The notes below the pieces were generated by a model that was not told where the DNA came from, searched no databases, and worked only from the letters and a program-made list of their open reading frames with translations. Of a stretch of 41,333 nucleotides of DNA, positions 32,436 through 41,110 are shown in pieces. A program made the translations under genes and the position numbers. The first letter of the stretch is position 1. Each line of letters begins with the position of its first letter. The stretch comes from Desulfatiglans anilini DSM 4660 (lineage in GTDB: Bacteria; Desulfobacterota; DSM-4660; Desulfatiglandales; Desulfatiglandaceae): the NCBI RefSeq assembly GCF_000422285.1, contig NZ_AULM01000034.1, positions 1 to 41,333 of the forward strand, in the 5' to 3' direction.

Positions 32436-33371
32436 ATGGCGCGCCCCTCGAATTCTATCTACCTGATTCTCTGTATGCTCATCAGCCTCTGCATGATGGG
32501 GAGTGCGTGGGGGCGAAGCGGTCCGCTCGAGGCCATCGAATCCCCTTTCTTGCGGGTCCACTACGAACCGGGCCTCGAAGAACGCGCCAGGGAGGTCCTT
32601 TCGGCATACCCGGCGGCGAACGCGGAATTGGAGGCGGTGTTCGGCTGGAGGGTGACGACTCCTCCCGACGTCTTGTTGACGGCCGACAGGGCGGCCTTCG
32701 AGCGCTCGACGCAGAGCCGGGTGATCGTGGCCTTCGCGGTCCCGGCGAGGAACCTGATCGTGATGGAGTGCTCCCGTGGCTTCGAGAAGCCCTTCAGCCT
32801 CGAGACCATCCTCAAGCACGAGATGTGTCATCTGCTGCTGCACAGCCGGATCACGGAGGTCCCGCTGCCGAGGTGGTTCGACGAGGGTGTCTGCCAGTGG
32901 GCGACCGACGGCGTCAGCGAGATTGTGATGGATCAAAGAGCGGGTCTGCTGGATCAGGCCGTGCTCTCCGGGCGCCTCATCCCGCTGCGCCATCTCGAAG
33001 GCGGATTCCCGCTGGAGGAATATCCGCTCCGTTTGGCTTATGAGCAGAGCAAATCGGTTGTTCTCTATATCGTGGAGCGCTACGGGCGGGAGGCCCTGAT
33101 GGGGATCCTCGCCTCGATGGCCTCCGGAGCGGAGCTCGAGGAGGTGATCGAACGGGATTTTCTCCTGACCCCGGGGAGGTTCGAGAAGGAGTGGCGGGAT
33201 GACCTGCGGGCCGGCGTGTCGTGGCTGAGCTACCTGAGCGGCCACCTCTACGAGATCCTCTTCCTCCTGGCTGCCCTCGCCTCTGTCTATGCGTTTGTGA
33301 GGGCATGGATAAGGAAAAGACGTTATCTCCGCGAAATGCCGGATGATCCCGACGACCTCACGCTTCACTAG
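32436..33371 (+). CDS. Membrane-anchored gluzincin metallopeptidase (peptidase MA-like)
   Basis: A 311-residue exported protein. The N-terminal signal or anchor is NSIYLILCMLISLCMMGSAW. The zinc site HEMCH (His128, Glu129, His132) is followed by the downstream Glu150 in PRWFDEGVCQW, the gluzincin arrangement of the peptidase MA family (PF13485). A second hydrophobic helix at about 268-290 (YEILFLLAALASVYAFVRAW) precedes a short, basic then acidic, tail, so the catalytic domain probably faces the periplasm between two membrane anchors. GCGGAAGG precedes ATG 32436; the in-frame ATG at 32307 runs through a tandem repeat and is rejected. The substrate is unknown. Confidence 0.83.
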   Translation: MARPSNSIYLILCMLISLCMMGSAWGRSGPLEAIESPFLRVHYEPGLEERAREVLSAYPAANAELEAVFGWRVTTPPDVLLTADRAAFERSTQSRVIVAFAVPARNLIVMECSRGFEKPFSLETILKHEMCHLLLHSRITEVPLPRWFDEGVCQWATDGVSEIVMDQRAGLLDQAVLSGRLIPLRHLEGGFPLEEYPLRLAYEQSKSVVLYIVERYGREALMGILASMASGAELEEVIERDFLLTPGRFEKEWRDDLRAGVSWLSYLSGHLYEILFLLAALASVYAFVRAWIRKRRYLREMPDDPDDLTLH

Positions 33372-33779
33372 GTCACCGCCTGGAAGCGGCCGCGGCACAG
33401 TCCGAGTGGAAGCAAATCCCTTGCCGATGCCGGCTCTTGCGCCTATAATCCGATATCAGCCGTCGACGGGTGATCCGGGGTGAACGGGCCCTCCCAATCG
33501 GATGCTCTCGGGCAGGCCTCGCCACCCGCATTTCCATCGCCATGCCCTGAGGCGGCCTCCGCCGGGAACGGCCGTCGGGCGTGAGGGCACATTCGGCCGC
33601 CCTTGGAAGGCGGCTCGAGCCGTTCATCGAGGGGTGGATGCAGGCCGCTCGACCACCCGGATTCGGGCGCTTCGGCCCGAATGGCGCTTTTGGGCTGCCG
33701 GATCGCCTCCAAGGCCATCCGCGTCCCTGTTTATAACCCCCGTTTTTGAATGCCGCCAGACCATCGAGGAGGAGAACGC
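33372..33779. other. Intergenic region upstream of the FadH-like gene
   Basis: No gene is supported. TTGCCG (33421-33426), a 17-bp spacer and TATAAT (33444-33449) form a good promoter on the plus strand. It is about 330 bp before the next start codon, so either there is a long leader or a small RNA. The rest is GC-rich without obvious structure. Confidence 0.45.
33421..33449 (+). promoter_or_regulatory. Sigma-70-type promoter
   Basis: TTGCCG and a perfect TATAAT are separated by 17 bp. The downstream gene on this strand starts at 33780. Confidence 0.45.
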
Positions 33780-35783
33780 ATGCAATTCCCCCATCTTTTT
33801 TCCCCTGTAAGCATCAACGGCTTGAATCTTCAGAACCGGATCGTCATGACGGCCATGCACCTCGGATACACCCCCGAGGGCACCGTGACGGACCGCCTGA
33901 TCGATTTCTATGTCCCGAGGGCCCGGAGCGGTGTGGGCCTGATCATCGTAGGAGGGTGCCCGATCGACGAAAACGCCGGCATGGCGAACATGATCTGCCT
34001 TCACGAAGACCGCTTTCTGCCTGGGCTCGAGCGGCTAACGTCGGCGGTGCACGATGCGGGCGGCAGGATTGCGGCTCAGCTCTACCAGGCGGGGCGGTAC
34101 ACCCATTCGGCTATGATCGGCGGGAGACAGCCGTTTTCCGCCTCGGCCGTGCGCTCCCGGCTGACCGGAGAGACCCCTCGCGCGCTCGATCTGGCGGAGA
34201 TCCCGGAGGTGCAGGAGCATTTCGCCGAAGCGGCGGTCCGGGCGCGGAAGGCGGGGTTCGACGCCGTGGAGATCCTCGGGAGCGCCGGTTATCTGATCAG
34301 CCAGTTCTTTTCCCCGCTCACCAACCTGCGCGAAGACCGCTACGGGGGGTCGCTCGAAAACCGGATGCGCTTCGGGGTGGAGGTGGTCGAGAAGGTGCGG
34401 CGCGCGGTGGGTCCGGACTACCCGATCATCATGCGGCTGGCGGGGAATGATTTCATGGAGGGCGGGAACGGGAACGCAGAGGCGCGCGCTTTTGCGGCGG
34501 CTTTGGAGAAGGCGGGCGTGGACCTTTTCAATGTGACGGGCGGATGGCACGAGACGCGCATCCCCCAGCTCACCATGCACGTCCCGCGGGCGGGCTACGT
34601 GTATCTCGCCCAGGGCGTGAAATCGGCGGTCGGCGTGCCGGTCCTGGCGAGCAACCGCATCAACGACCCGGAGACGGCCGAAGAGATCCTGCGCAGCGGC
34701 GGGGTCGATCTCGTCACCATGGCGCGGGGCCTGCTGGCCGATCCCGAACTGCCGCGGAAGGCGCGCGAAGGAAAGGCCCATCTGATCGATCACTGCATCG
34801 GCTGCAACCAGGGATGCTTCGACAGCATCTTCAGCTTCCGCCCGGCGACGTGCCTGGTGAACCCGCAGGCCGGGATGGAGGGGCAATGGCGCGTCGAGCC
34901 CGCCGCGCAGCCGAAGCGGGTGGTGGTGATCGGCGGCGGCCCCGCCGGCATGAAGTGCGCCCGCACAGCGGCCGAGCGCGGGCACGAGGTCATCCTCTTC
35001 GAAAAGGCCGACCGGCTGGGCGGTCAGCTTCTGTTGAACCGATTCATCCCGGGGCGGGGCGAGATGGTGACCGCGGCCAGGGACCTGGCGGCGCATCTGG
35101 CCGAGCTGCCGGTCGACGTCCGGTTGGGGCAGGCCGCCGATGTCGCGGCGGTCAAGGAGATCCGCCCGGATGCGGTCGTCATCGCCACGGGCGCCAGGCC
35201 CATGAAGCCGCCGATCCCCGGCATCGAGCGGCCCGATGTGGTGCAGTCCTGGGATCTGCTGGACGGCAGGGCGGGCGTCGGCCGCCGGGTGGTGGTCATC
35301 GGAGGCAACGCTGTCGGCCTCGAGACCGCCCTGTACCTCGCGAGCATAGGGACCCTGCCGCCCGAGGTGCTCCACTTCCTGATGGCGAACCGGGCCGAGA
35401 GCGTCGAAACGCTCCTGAACGGCATCGACCGGGGGATCAAGGAAGTCGTAGTGGTGGAGATGCTCAAAAAGGCCGGCAAGGACATCGGCCAGTCCACCCG
35501 CTGGACCGTGATGGCGGAGTTGAAGCGCCTCGGGGTCACGGTCCTGACCGGAGCGAAGGCGGTGGCGATCGGCGACGGGTTCGTGGAGATCGAAAAGGAC
35601 GGGGAAGCCGAGCGGCTGAAGGCCGATTCGGTCGTTCTCGCGGCGGGTTCCAGAGCGGAGCGCGGGCTTGCGGCGGCCCTGGAGGGCCTCGTGCCGGAGA
35701 TCTATGTGATCGGAGACGCCTCCGAACCGCGGAAGGCCCTCGATGCGATCCGCGAGGGGTTCCGGACCGGATTGAAACTGTAG
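33780..35783 (+). CDS. FadH-like 2,4-dienoyl-CoA reductase / NADH:flavin oxidoreductase
   Basis: A 667-residue FMN, 4Fe-4S and FAD enzyme reducing an activated C=C bond with NAD(P)H. The N-terminal TIM barrel (1-330) has the FadH-type active-site motifs GYLISQF (Tyr171) and GWHETRIP (His257). The iron-sulfur ligands are Cys339, Cys342, Cys346 and Cys358 (CIGCNQGC, then ATC). The C-terminal flavin/NAD part has VVVIGGGPAG (from about 381) and a second dinucleotide fold at VVVIGGNAVGLETALYLA. Length equals that of E. coli FadH (672). The active-site match favours dienoyl-CoA reduction, though 2-enoate reductases share the architecture. GAGGAGGAG precedes ATG 33780. Confidence 0.88.
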   Translation: MQFPHLFSPVSINGLNLQNRIVMTAMHLGYTPEGTVTDRLIDFYVPRARSGVGLIIVGGCPIDENAGMANMICLHEDRFLPGLERLTSAVHDAGGRIAAQLYQAGRYTHSAMIGGRQPFSASAVRSRLTGETPRALDLAEIPEVQEHFAEAAVRARKAGFDAVEILGSAGYLISQFFSPLTNLREDRYGGSLENRMRFGVEVVEKVRRAVGPDYPIIMRLAGNDFMEGGNGNAEARAFAAALEKAGVDLFNVTGGWHETRIPQLTMHVPRAGYVYLAQGVKSAVGVPVLASNRINDPETAEEILRSGGVDLVTMARGLLADPELPRKAREGKAHLIDHCIGCNQGCFDSIFSFRPATCLVNPQAGMEGQWRVEPAAQPKRVVVIGGGPAGMKCARTAAERGHEVILFEKADRLGGQLLLNRFIPGRGEMVTAARDLAAHLAELPVDVRLGQAADVAAVKEIRPDAVVIATGARPMKPPIPGIERPDVVQSWDLLDGRAGVGRRVVVIGGNAVGLETALYLASIGTLPPEVLHFLMANRAESVETLLNGIDRGIKEVVVVEMLKKAGKDIGQSTRWTVMAELKRLGVTVLTGAKAVAIGDGFVEIEKDGEAERLKADSVVLAAGSRAERGLAAALEGLVPEIYVIGDASEPRKALDAIREGFRTGLKL

Positions 35784-35817
35784 CGCGGCGCAGAGGCTTC
35801 TGGTTGCGAGAGGAACC

Positions 35818-36306
35818 GTGAAGATCGGGGTTATTGCCGACACTCACCTGAAGCGGCCCGACGCCTTCCTGCGGCGCGCGGTCGAAGAGCATTTCGACGG
35901 GGCCGACCTGATCCTGCACGCTGGAGACATCTGCACCCTGGAGGTCCTGGAGGCCTTCGGGCGGAGGCCCTTCAAGGCGGTCGCGGGGAATCGCGACGAC
36001 CGCACGGTCAAGGCGCGGCTGCCCCAAAGGCTGCTAATCGAGGCCGAGGGGCTGCGGATCGGCCTCATCCATGGGTGGGGCGCGCCCTGGGGGATCGTGG
36101 GGCGCCTTCAAGGCGCCTTCGAGGGGGCGGATGCCGTGGTCTTCGGGCACACCCACCGGGTCCTCAACGAGATGGAGAATGGGGTGCTCTACTTCAACCC
36201 GGGGAGTTTCAAGGGCGGATGGATCGCCGGGGGTGTGCGCAGCCTGGGGATCCTGGAGGCCGGGGACGGGATCCGCGGCCGGATCATCCGCCTCGAAAGC
36301 CGATGA
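35818..36306 (+). CDS. YfcE/MJ0936-type metallophosphoesterase
   Basis: A 162-residue cytoplasmic metallophosphoesterase. Calcineurin-like motifs appear in order: GVIADTHL (Asp8, His10), LILHAGDIC, VAGNRDD, LIHGWGAPWG, and the C-terminal GHTHRV with both His. This small single-domain type hydrolyses phosphodiesters in vitro; the physiological substrate is unknown. It starts with GTG (GAGAGG just upstream), 34 bp after the FadH-like gene, so the two may be co-transcribed. Two residues of the usual GNCD motif are changed to GNRD, as in several relatives. Confidence 0.88.
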   Translation: MKIGVIADTHLKRPDAFLRRAVEEHFDGADLILHAGDICTLEVLEAFGRRPFKAVAGNRDDRTVKARLPQRLLIEAEGLRIGLIHGWGAPWGIVGRLQGAFEGADAVVFGHTHRVLNEMENGVLYFNPGSFKGGWIAGGVRSLGILEAGDGIRGRIIRLESR

Positions 36307-36480
36307 AGGGGGCGCGGCATCCCTCCGCACGGCAGAGGCTCAACTCAACAGCGGACGTCGACGGCGAGGGTCGGACGTTGATTCGGGACGCCCGGCATGA
36401 AAGGGATCCCTTGGCGGGTGAAGCCGATCGTCTGAATCGTTTAGACGTCTGGCGGGCGCCCGAAGGGTTGTGGGGTGGTT

Positions 36481-37656
36481 ATGGAAAAATATTACCGAGA
36501 ACGTTTCGAGGCGCAGCGCAGGGTCGCCCGGACCATCGCAGGGATGATGGAAGTGAACCAGGTGCTCGAAAAATTGCGGACCGAGATCCGGCACGTGATC
36601 CCGAGCGCCATGGAGGTCTGCATCCTGCTGCTCGATGCCGATGCACCCAAGTACACGCGGCCTCTGCAATGCGCCCTGTACGACCGGCCGGTCAACTGCC
36701 TCCAATGTAAACGGCATCGGCCCGCCATCGAAAAGGCGATCCGCGAGGGAAAGGGGGTCCTCGTGTCCGAAAGCGAGCCCGTGGTGCGGCATGACGGGTC
36801 AAAGGTCGCGGTCGGGCCCGAAGCGGCCATCCCGGCCTTCGTGGGGGACCGGATCCTAGCCGTCCTGAGCGCCGTGGCCCTGCCGGGCGTCCACTTCGGC
36901 CGCAAGGATTTCTACTTTCTCAAGGATTTTTCCGAGTTCGTCGGGAATGCCCTTCTCAGTGCAAAGCGGCATTGGGAGATTACGCAGGAAAAGATCCACA
37001 TCAGCCAGATGCTAGCCCATCTGTCCCCCTTCGTTCCGCACTCGGTCCGGCGCCTGGTCGAGCAGAACCCGGAGATGCTCAGCCGGGAGAAGCAGTCGCG
37101 CAATGTCAGCGTCCTCTTCCTGGACCTCGAGGACTACACCCGCCTGAGTTCCTCGCGACCGGAGGCGGAGGTGAACGAGATCGTCGAGAAGATGTTCTCG
37201 AGCTTCGTCGATCCGATCCACCGGTCAAGCGGCGATATTAACGAGACCGCCGGGGACGGTCTGATGATCATCTTCAAGGACGACGATGCGCAGACCAACG
37301 CGGTGCACGCGGTGAAGGCGGCCTTCGACATCCAGGAGCGGAACCGGGTGATCAATGCGGAACTGGGGTTCGACCTTGCGCCCATCCATGTGAACATGGG
37401 GATCAACACGGGGACGGCGCTCGTCGGCATGACCCGGTTCACGGGCTCCTTGGAGACCCGCATGACCTACACCGCGAGCGGACCGGTCACGAACCTCGCC
37501 GCGCGCCTGGCCGGGCAGGCATCAGGGGGCGATATCCTGATCGGCGAAGAAACCCGGAAAATGATCGACGGCCTGTGGCCCGTTTACGATCGGGGTGTGG
37601 TCAACCTCAAAGGGATCGATCACCCGGTCCACGTGTATTCGCTTGTAAGGAAATGA
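36481..37656 (+). CDS. GAF-domain class III adenylate/guanylate cyclase
   Basis: A 391-residue soluble signalling protein that probably makes cAMP or cGMP. The N-terminal GAF-like sensor (about 20-165) contains a cysteine group at Cys47, Cys64, Cys73 and Cys76. A linker helix leads to the class III catalytic domain (about 205-390). Its metal-binding aspartates are Asp215 (VLFLDLEDYT) and Asp259 (TAGDGLMIIF); transition-state Asn338 and Arg342 are in VTNLAARLAG. All catalytic carboxylates and the Asn/Arg pair are present, so it should be active. The start is ATG 36481 (a GTG two codons earlier is possible). Confidence 0.88.
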   Translation: MEKYYRERFEAQRRVARTIAGMMEVNQVLEKLRTEIRHVIPSAMEVCILLLDADAPKYTRPLQCALYDRPVNCLQCKRHRPAIEKAIREGKGVLVSESEPVVRHDGSKVAVGPEAAIPAFVGDRILAVLSAVALPGVHFGRKDFYFLKDFSEFVGNALLSAKRHWEITQEKIHISQMLAHLSPFVPHSVRRLVEQNPEMLSREKQSRNVSVLFLDLEDYTRLSSSRPEAEVNEIVEKMFSSFVDPIHRSSGDINETAGDGLMIIFKDDDAQTNAVHAVKAAFDIQERNRVINAELGFDLAPIHVNMGINTGTALVGMTRFTGSLETRMTYTASGPVTNLAARLAGQASGGDILIGEETRKMIDGLWPVYDRGVVNLKGIDHPVHVYSLVRK

Positions 37657-37861
37657 TCCGTTCATCTGCGGCCCGGTGCGGCAGAGACCTGGTGAGCCGT
37701 CCCAAATCCAGCGGGCGGCGTGTGGACACGGGGGGTATTTCCCTCCTGAAGCCCGGCACGCTATGGGGTGATGCTGTGCAGCCGTCGTCCGGAAGACCTG
37801 ACTGCAGATTTGGATCCGATGGCGTCCTTCTGCGGGCGTCTCGTCATGCAGGTATCTTCGT

Positions 37862-37873
37862 GCAACGCGTTGC
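37862..37873. repeat. 12-bp palindrome GCAACGCGTTGC
   Basis: A perfect palindrome 8 bp from the stop of the minus-strand CBS-pair gene and 206 bp past the cyclase stop. It is a possible termination or protein-binding signal; nothing else is recognised in 37657-37880. Confidence 0.25.
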
Positions 37874-37880
37874 TTTCCTT

Positions 37881-38435
37881 CTAGATCCTGCAGACCTTGA
37901 TGACCTTGCAGACCTCCGAGAAGACGTCCACCAGCCTCAGGACACCGACGATCCGGCCGTCCTTCGTCACCAGCAGCGACTGTTTGCGCCCCATCACCAA
38001 CTGATGGATCCCCTTGTCGAGGGTGTCCTCCTGATCGACGTATTCCCCTTCCTCCGGGGTGTGCATGATGTCGCGGACCTTGATGTGGACGGCCTTCCCG
38101 CAGATCTGGTCGAGGGGGTCCTGCCAGAGGCTGTACTGTTTGATGAGGGAGCGGATGAAATCGGGGTTGAGGCCACTCCGGGTGACCCCGCTCAGGTCGC
38201 CGATCCTGGAGTAGCCGGTTTCGAGCCCCTTCAAGAGATCCAACTGGCTCACCTTTCCAATCACCCGACCCGTCTTGTCTTCCACCAGTACGGCCCGATG
38301 GGTGTACCGGTTCTGGTCGAACCTCCGTTGGGCCTCTTCCAGGGCGAGCACGACGTCATAGAGGGTTGCATCGTCTTTGACCACCGCATACTCAGTGAGC
38401 GGCACCATGAGGTCTTTGATCTGTATGTTTCGCAT
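37881..38435 (-). CDS. Stand-alone CBS-domain pair protein
   Basis: A 184-residue cytoplasmic protein made of two CBS domains: residues 1-70 (IQIKDLMVPLTEYAVVKDDATLYDVVLALEEAQ and RAVLVEDKTGRVIGKVSQLDLL) and 115-180 (VRDIMHTPEEGEYVDQEDTLDKGIHQLV and SLLVTKDGRIVGVLRLVDVF). Between them is a helical insert. Such Bateman modules bind adenosyl ligands and usually regulate a partner, which is not apparent here. ATG 38435 has AGGAGG at 6 nt; a longer in-frame reading to 38720 has none. It is convergent with the cyclase gene. Confidence 0.88.
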   Translation of the reverse strand: MRNIQIKDLMVPLTEYAVVKDDATLYDVVLALEEAQRRFDQNRYTHRAVLVEDKTGRVIGKVSQLDLLKGLETGYSRIGDLSGVTRSGLNPDFIRSLIKQYSLWQDPLDQICGKAVHIKVRDIMHTPEEGEYVDQEDTLDKGIHQLVMGRKQSLLVTKDGRIVGVLRLVDVFSEVCKVIKVCRI

Positions 38436-38913
38436 CAGGGGCCTCCTGCCTCCAGTGGGTTGATGGAATCGCTCCGCCTCGATAGGTTTCCAGGGCATTT
38501 GGCGGATCGATCTGTCCAGCATGTCCAGAGCAGCCCGTGGGGTGGCCTTCGGATCGACCCCTGCTGCAAACGCGAGGGACCCTCGATCCCGCGGGTGGAA
38601 CGGGGTCCGCTCTGAAGGTCGCGAACCGAAAGCCTTTCTCACGGCCTCGAACCGCCGGGCGCGCCCTCGGTGGTTTCGCGGCGGGCGCTGAACGGGGTGG
38701 CGCAGACCTGTGGCCGGCAAACGGTCCGAGCGTCATCCATGCAAAGCAAACAGCGGGCCAAACGATGGAACGAAAGGATTTAGGCTTTAACCTTTTGAAA
38801 GCAATAGTTAATTCGCCGTTCGATCAAGGATGCCTGCGGTGTGGGGGCGATGGACGGTGTAAAAATTCCTGACAGGTTGATCGAGGACTGACAGCGGGGG
38901 ACAGGTCGAAAGG
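38436..38913. other. Intergenic region between the CBS-pair and YgiQ genes
   Basis: Apart from an 11-bp palindrome GAGGGACCCTC (38574-38584) and a low-confidence small ORF at 38765-38872, I see nothing defined. The section 38760-38820 is lower in GC than its surroundings and may hold the promoter of the YgiQ-type gene. Confidence 0.4.
38765..38872 (+). CDS. Possible 35-residue Cys-containing small ORF
   Basis: The frame starts MERKDLGFNLLKAIVNSPFD and ends with a three-Cys cluster (CLRCGGDGRC) before TGA. There is no clear ribosome-binding site. The composition is less GC-rich than the neighbouring genes. It could be a small metal-binding peptide, a leader peptide for the downstream radical SAM gene 41 bp away, or chance. 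Confidence 0.22.
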   Translation: MERKDLGFNLLKAIVNSPFDQGCLRCGGDGRCKNS

Positions 38914-40650
38914 ATGAAGAACGAGCTTAGAGATACGCCCGTTTTGCCGATGACGGCCGAGGAGATGGACCGGTTGGGCTGGGAGGCGCTCGATGTCATC
39001 CTGGTCAGCGGAGATGCCTATGTCGATTCACCGCACATCGGGGTCGCCGTGATCGGCAGGGTGCTTCTCGCGGCCGGTTACAGGGTCGGAATCATCGCGC
39101 AGCCCGACCCGGAGAGCGCAGGGGACATCTGCAGGCTCGGAGAGCCGGCGCTCTTCTGGGGGGTCACCGGCGGATGCGTGGATTCGATGGTGGCGAACTA
39201 TACGGCCTCGGGGAAGCGCCGGCGGAGGGACGATATGACGCACGGCGGGGTGAACGACCGCCGCCCGGACCGGGCCGCGATCGTTTACACCAATCTGATC
39301 CGGCGCCATTTCAAGGGGACCAGGCCCATCGTGCTCGGCGGGATAGAAGCGAGCCTCAGACGGGTCTCCCACTACGATGCTTGGACCGGGAGGGTGCGGC
39401 GGTCGATCCTCTTCGACGCCAAAGCGGACCTGCTCGTTTACGGCATGGGGGAAAAGAGCGTTCTGGAGATCGCCGCATGCCTCGCCGAGGGGCGGCCCGT
39501 GACCAATGTCCGCGGCATCTGCACCATCGGCCGCGAGGTTCCGTCCGGGGACCAGGACCCGATGGGTCCCTGCATCGAGCTGCCCTCGCACGAAGAGGTC
39601 AGCCGGGACAGGGACGCCTTTGCGCGGATGTTCACGACCTTCTATGAGCATTCGGACCCGTTCACGGCCAGGCGGCTGTGCCAGAGGCAGGATACGCGGT
39701 TCCTCATTCAGAATCCGCCTCAGCCGCCCTTGTCGCCGGAGGAACTCGATCGCATCTGTGAACTGCCCTACACCCGGTCCTGCCATCCGTCTTGCCGGAA
39801 GGCGGGCCGGGTTGCGGCGCTCGACACCATCCGGTTTTCGATCGGGACCCACCGGGGCTGCTACGGGGAGTGCCGTTTTTGCGCCATCACGGTCCATCAG
39901 GGGAGGCATGTGGTCTCGCGCAGCCCGGATTCGATCCTGCGCGAGGCGTGCTCCTTCGAGCGCCATCCGGATTTCAAGGGTATCATCCCCGATGTCGGCG
40001 GCCCCACGGCCAATATGTACGGATTCGAATGCGGCCTCAAGGCGGTGCGCGGCGCGTGCGCCGACAAGGCCTGTCTCTTTCCGCGGGTCTGCAAACATCT
40101 CGAGGTCGACCACGGCCCCCAGATCCGCCTGCTGCGGGCGCTGCGGGCGCTCCCCCACGTCCGCAAGGTCTTTATCGGCTCAGGCCTCCGCTACGACCTG
40201 ATCCTTCACGACCGGAAGCACGGGCGGGAGTATTTGGAGGAAGTCCTCCGCTTCCACACGTCCGGCCAGCTGAAGATTGCCCCCGAGCATGTGGCGGAGC
40301 ACGTGCTTGCACTGATGGGGAAACCGGGAGTGGAGCGTTTGGAGGCCTTTCTCCGACTGTTTGACGAGCTGAATCGGACCAACCCGCAGAAGGCCTTTCT
40401 GACCTATTACCTTATGGCCGCGCATCCGGGCTCTTCGCTCGATGACATGCGGCGGTTGAGCGATTTCGCCGGCACCAGGATGAAGGTTTTGCCCGAGCAG
40501 GTCCAAATTTTCACACCCACCCCATCGACCTTTTCGACCCTCATGTACCACACCGGCACGGATCCCTTTTCAGGGGAAGAGCTCTTTGTCGAAAGAAGCG
40601 TGCGGGGGAAGGTGCTTCAAAAAACCACCGTCACGGGCGGCACGAACTGA
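38914..40650 (+). CDS. YgiQ-family radical SAM protein
   Basis: A 578-residue radical SAM enzyme. The N-terminal cobalamin-binding-like region (about 25-120, DVILVSGDAYVDSPHIGVAVIGRVLLAAGY) precedes the radical SAM core. Its cluster ligands are Cys316, Cys320 and Cys323 in GCYGECRFCAIT, with an additional Cys-rich stretch (ACADKACLFPRVC) downstream. GGIEASLRRVSHYDAW is a signature of the YgiQ family. The reaction is unknown. The E. coli relative is longer (about 740 residues); this one stops soon after the FTPTPSTFSTLMYHTG region, as do many shorter homologues. It is preceded by GGGGGACAGG and stands alone. Confidence 0.9.
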   Translation: MKNELRDTPVLPMTAEEMDRLGWEALDVILVSGDAYVDSPHIGVAVIGRVLLAAGYRVGIIAQPDPESAGDICRLGEPALFWGVTGGCVDSMVANYTASGKRRRRDDMTHGGVNDRRPDRAAIVYTNLIRRHFKGTRPIVLGGIEASLRRVSHYDAWTGRVRRSILFDAKADLLVYGMGEKSVLEIAACLAEGRPVTNVRGICTIGREVPSGDQDPMGPCIELPSHEEVSRDRDAFARMFTTFYEHSDPFTARRLCQRQDTRFLIQNPPQPPLSPEELDRICELPYTRSCHPSCRKAGRVAALDTIRFSIGTHRGCYGECRFCAITVHQGRHVVSRSPDSILREACSFERHPDFKGIIPDVGGPTANMYGFECGLKAVRGACADKACLFPRVCKHLEVDHGPQIRLLRALRALPHVRKVFIGSGLRYDLILHDRKHGREYLEEVLRFHTSGQLKIAPEHVAEHVLALMGKPGVERLEAFLRLFDELNRTNPQKAFLTYYLMAAHPGSSLDDMRRLSDFAGTRMKVLPEQVQIFTPTPSTFSTLMYHTGTDPFSGEELFVERSVRGKVLQKTTVTGGTN

Positions 40651-40881
40651 CTGCGGACCTTCGGCGCAGCCCGCTTCCGCATCGAAGATAGCGTGCAGAA
40701 CAAGGGTCGGAGGGCACAGCCTCATTCAAAGGAAGGCGCCTGCCGTTCTCCGTACCCCATCCAGTAGCAGAGAAGCGGCGCAGGGACCCTCATGATACGC
40801 CCGGGGATTCCGGGGTCTTCTTGCAGGCGCGGAAATCGCTCACGGATTTGGCGAGGGCATTTCCACGGGGGAGTCTACTTG

Positions 40882-41110
40882 GTTTCCATCCGGAAATGAT
40901 TTCCCGGTAGAACCCAGTTTCCAATCCGGAAATGAGAATTTTTCTTCACACCCTTCGGGTGCTCAGTCCCACCGCTTCGCGGCGGGTCCCGGTTTGGTCA
41001 ATATCAAGGAAATCAAGCGTTTGCGCGGAGGCGACCTGCAGGTCGCCGCACAAGCAAACGTGCAGATTGACGCCGAGATTGGCCAAAAAGACCATTTCCG
41101 GATTGGAAAC
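40882..41110 (+). repeat. Dispersed foldback element, copy D (best preserved)
   Basis: The core at 40917-41110 (194 bp) is bounded by perfect 18-bp inverted repeats GTTTCCAATCCGGAAATG and CATTTCCGGATTGGAAAC. The 35-bp extension is at 40882-40916. Inside are the hairpins CACCC-TTC-GGGTG and CCGC-TTC-GCGG, the arm TTTGGTCAAT with ATTGGCCAAA, the arm CGTTTGC with GCAAACG, and the 18-bp palindrome GGCGACCTGCAGGTCGCC (41029-41046). It lies between convergent genes and its last base is shared with the downstream stop codon. Confidence 0.88.

Noticed and set aside
34035-35843. A 602-codon minus-strand frame opposite the FadH-like gene
   Set aside because: It is antisense to a gene with complete catalytic and Fe-S motifs; the translation has no recognisable domain.
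40882-41110. Possibility that the repeats form a CRISPR array
   Set aside because: The copies are kilobases apart, are long and palindromic, and have no regular spacers; no cas gene is present.
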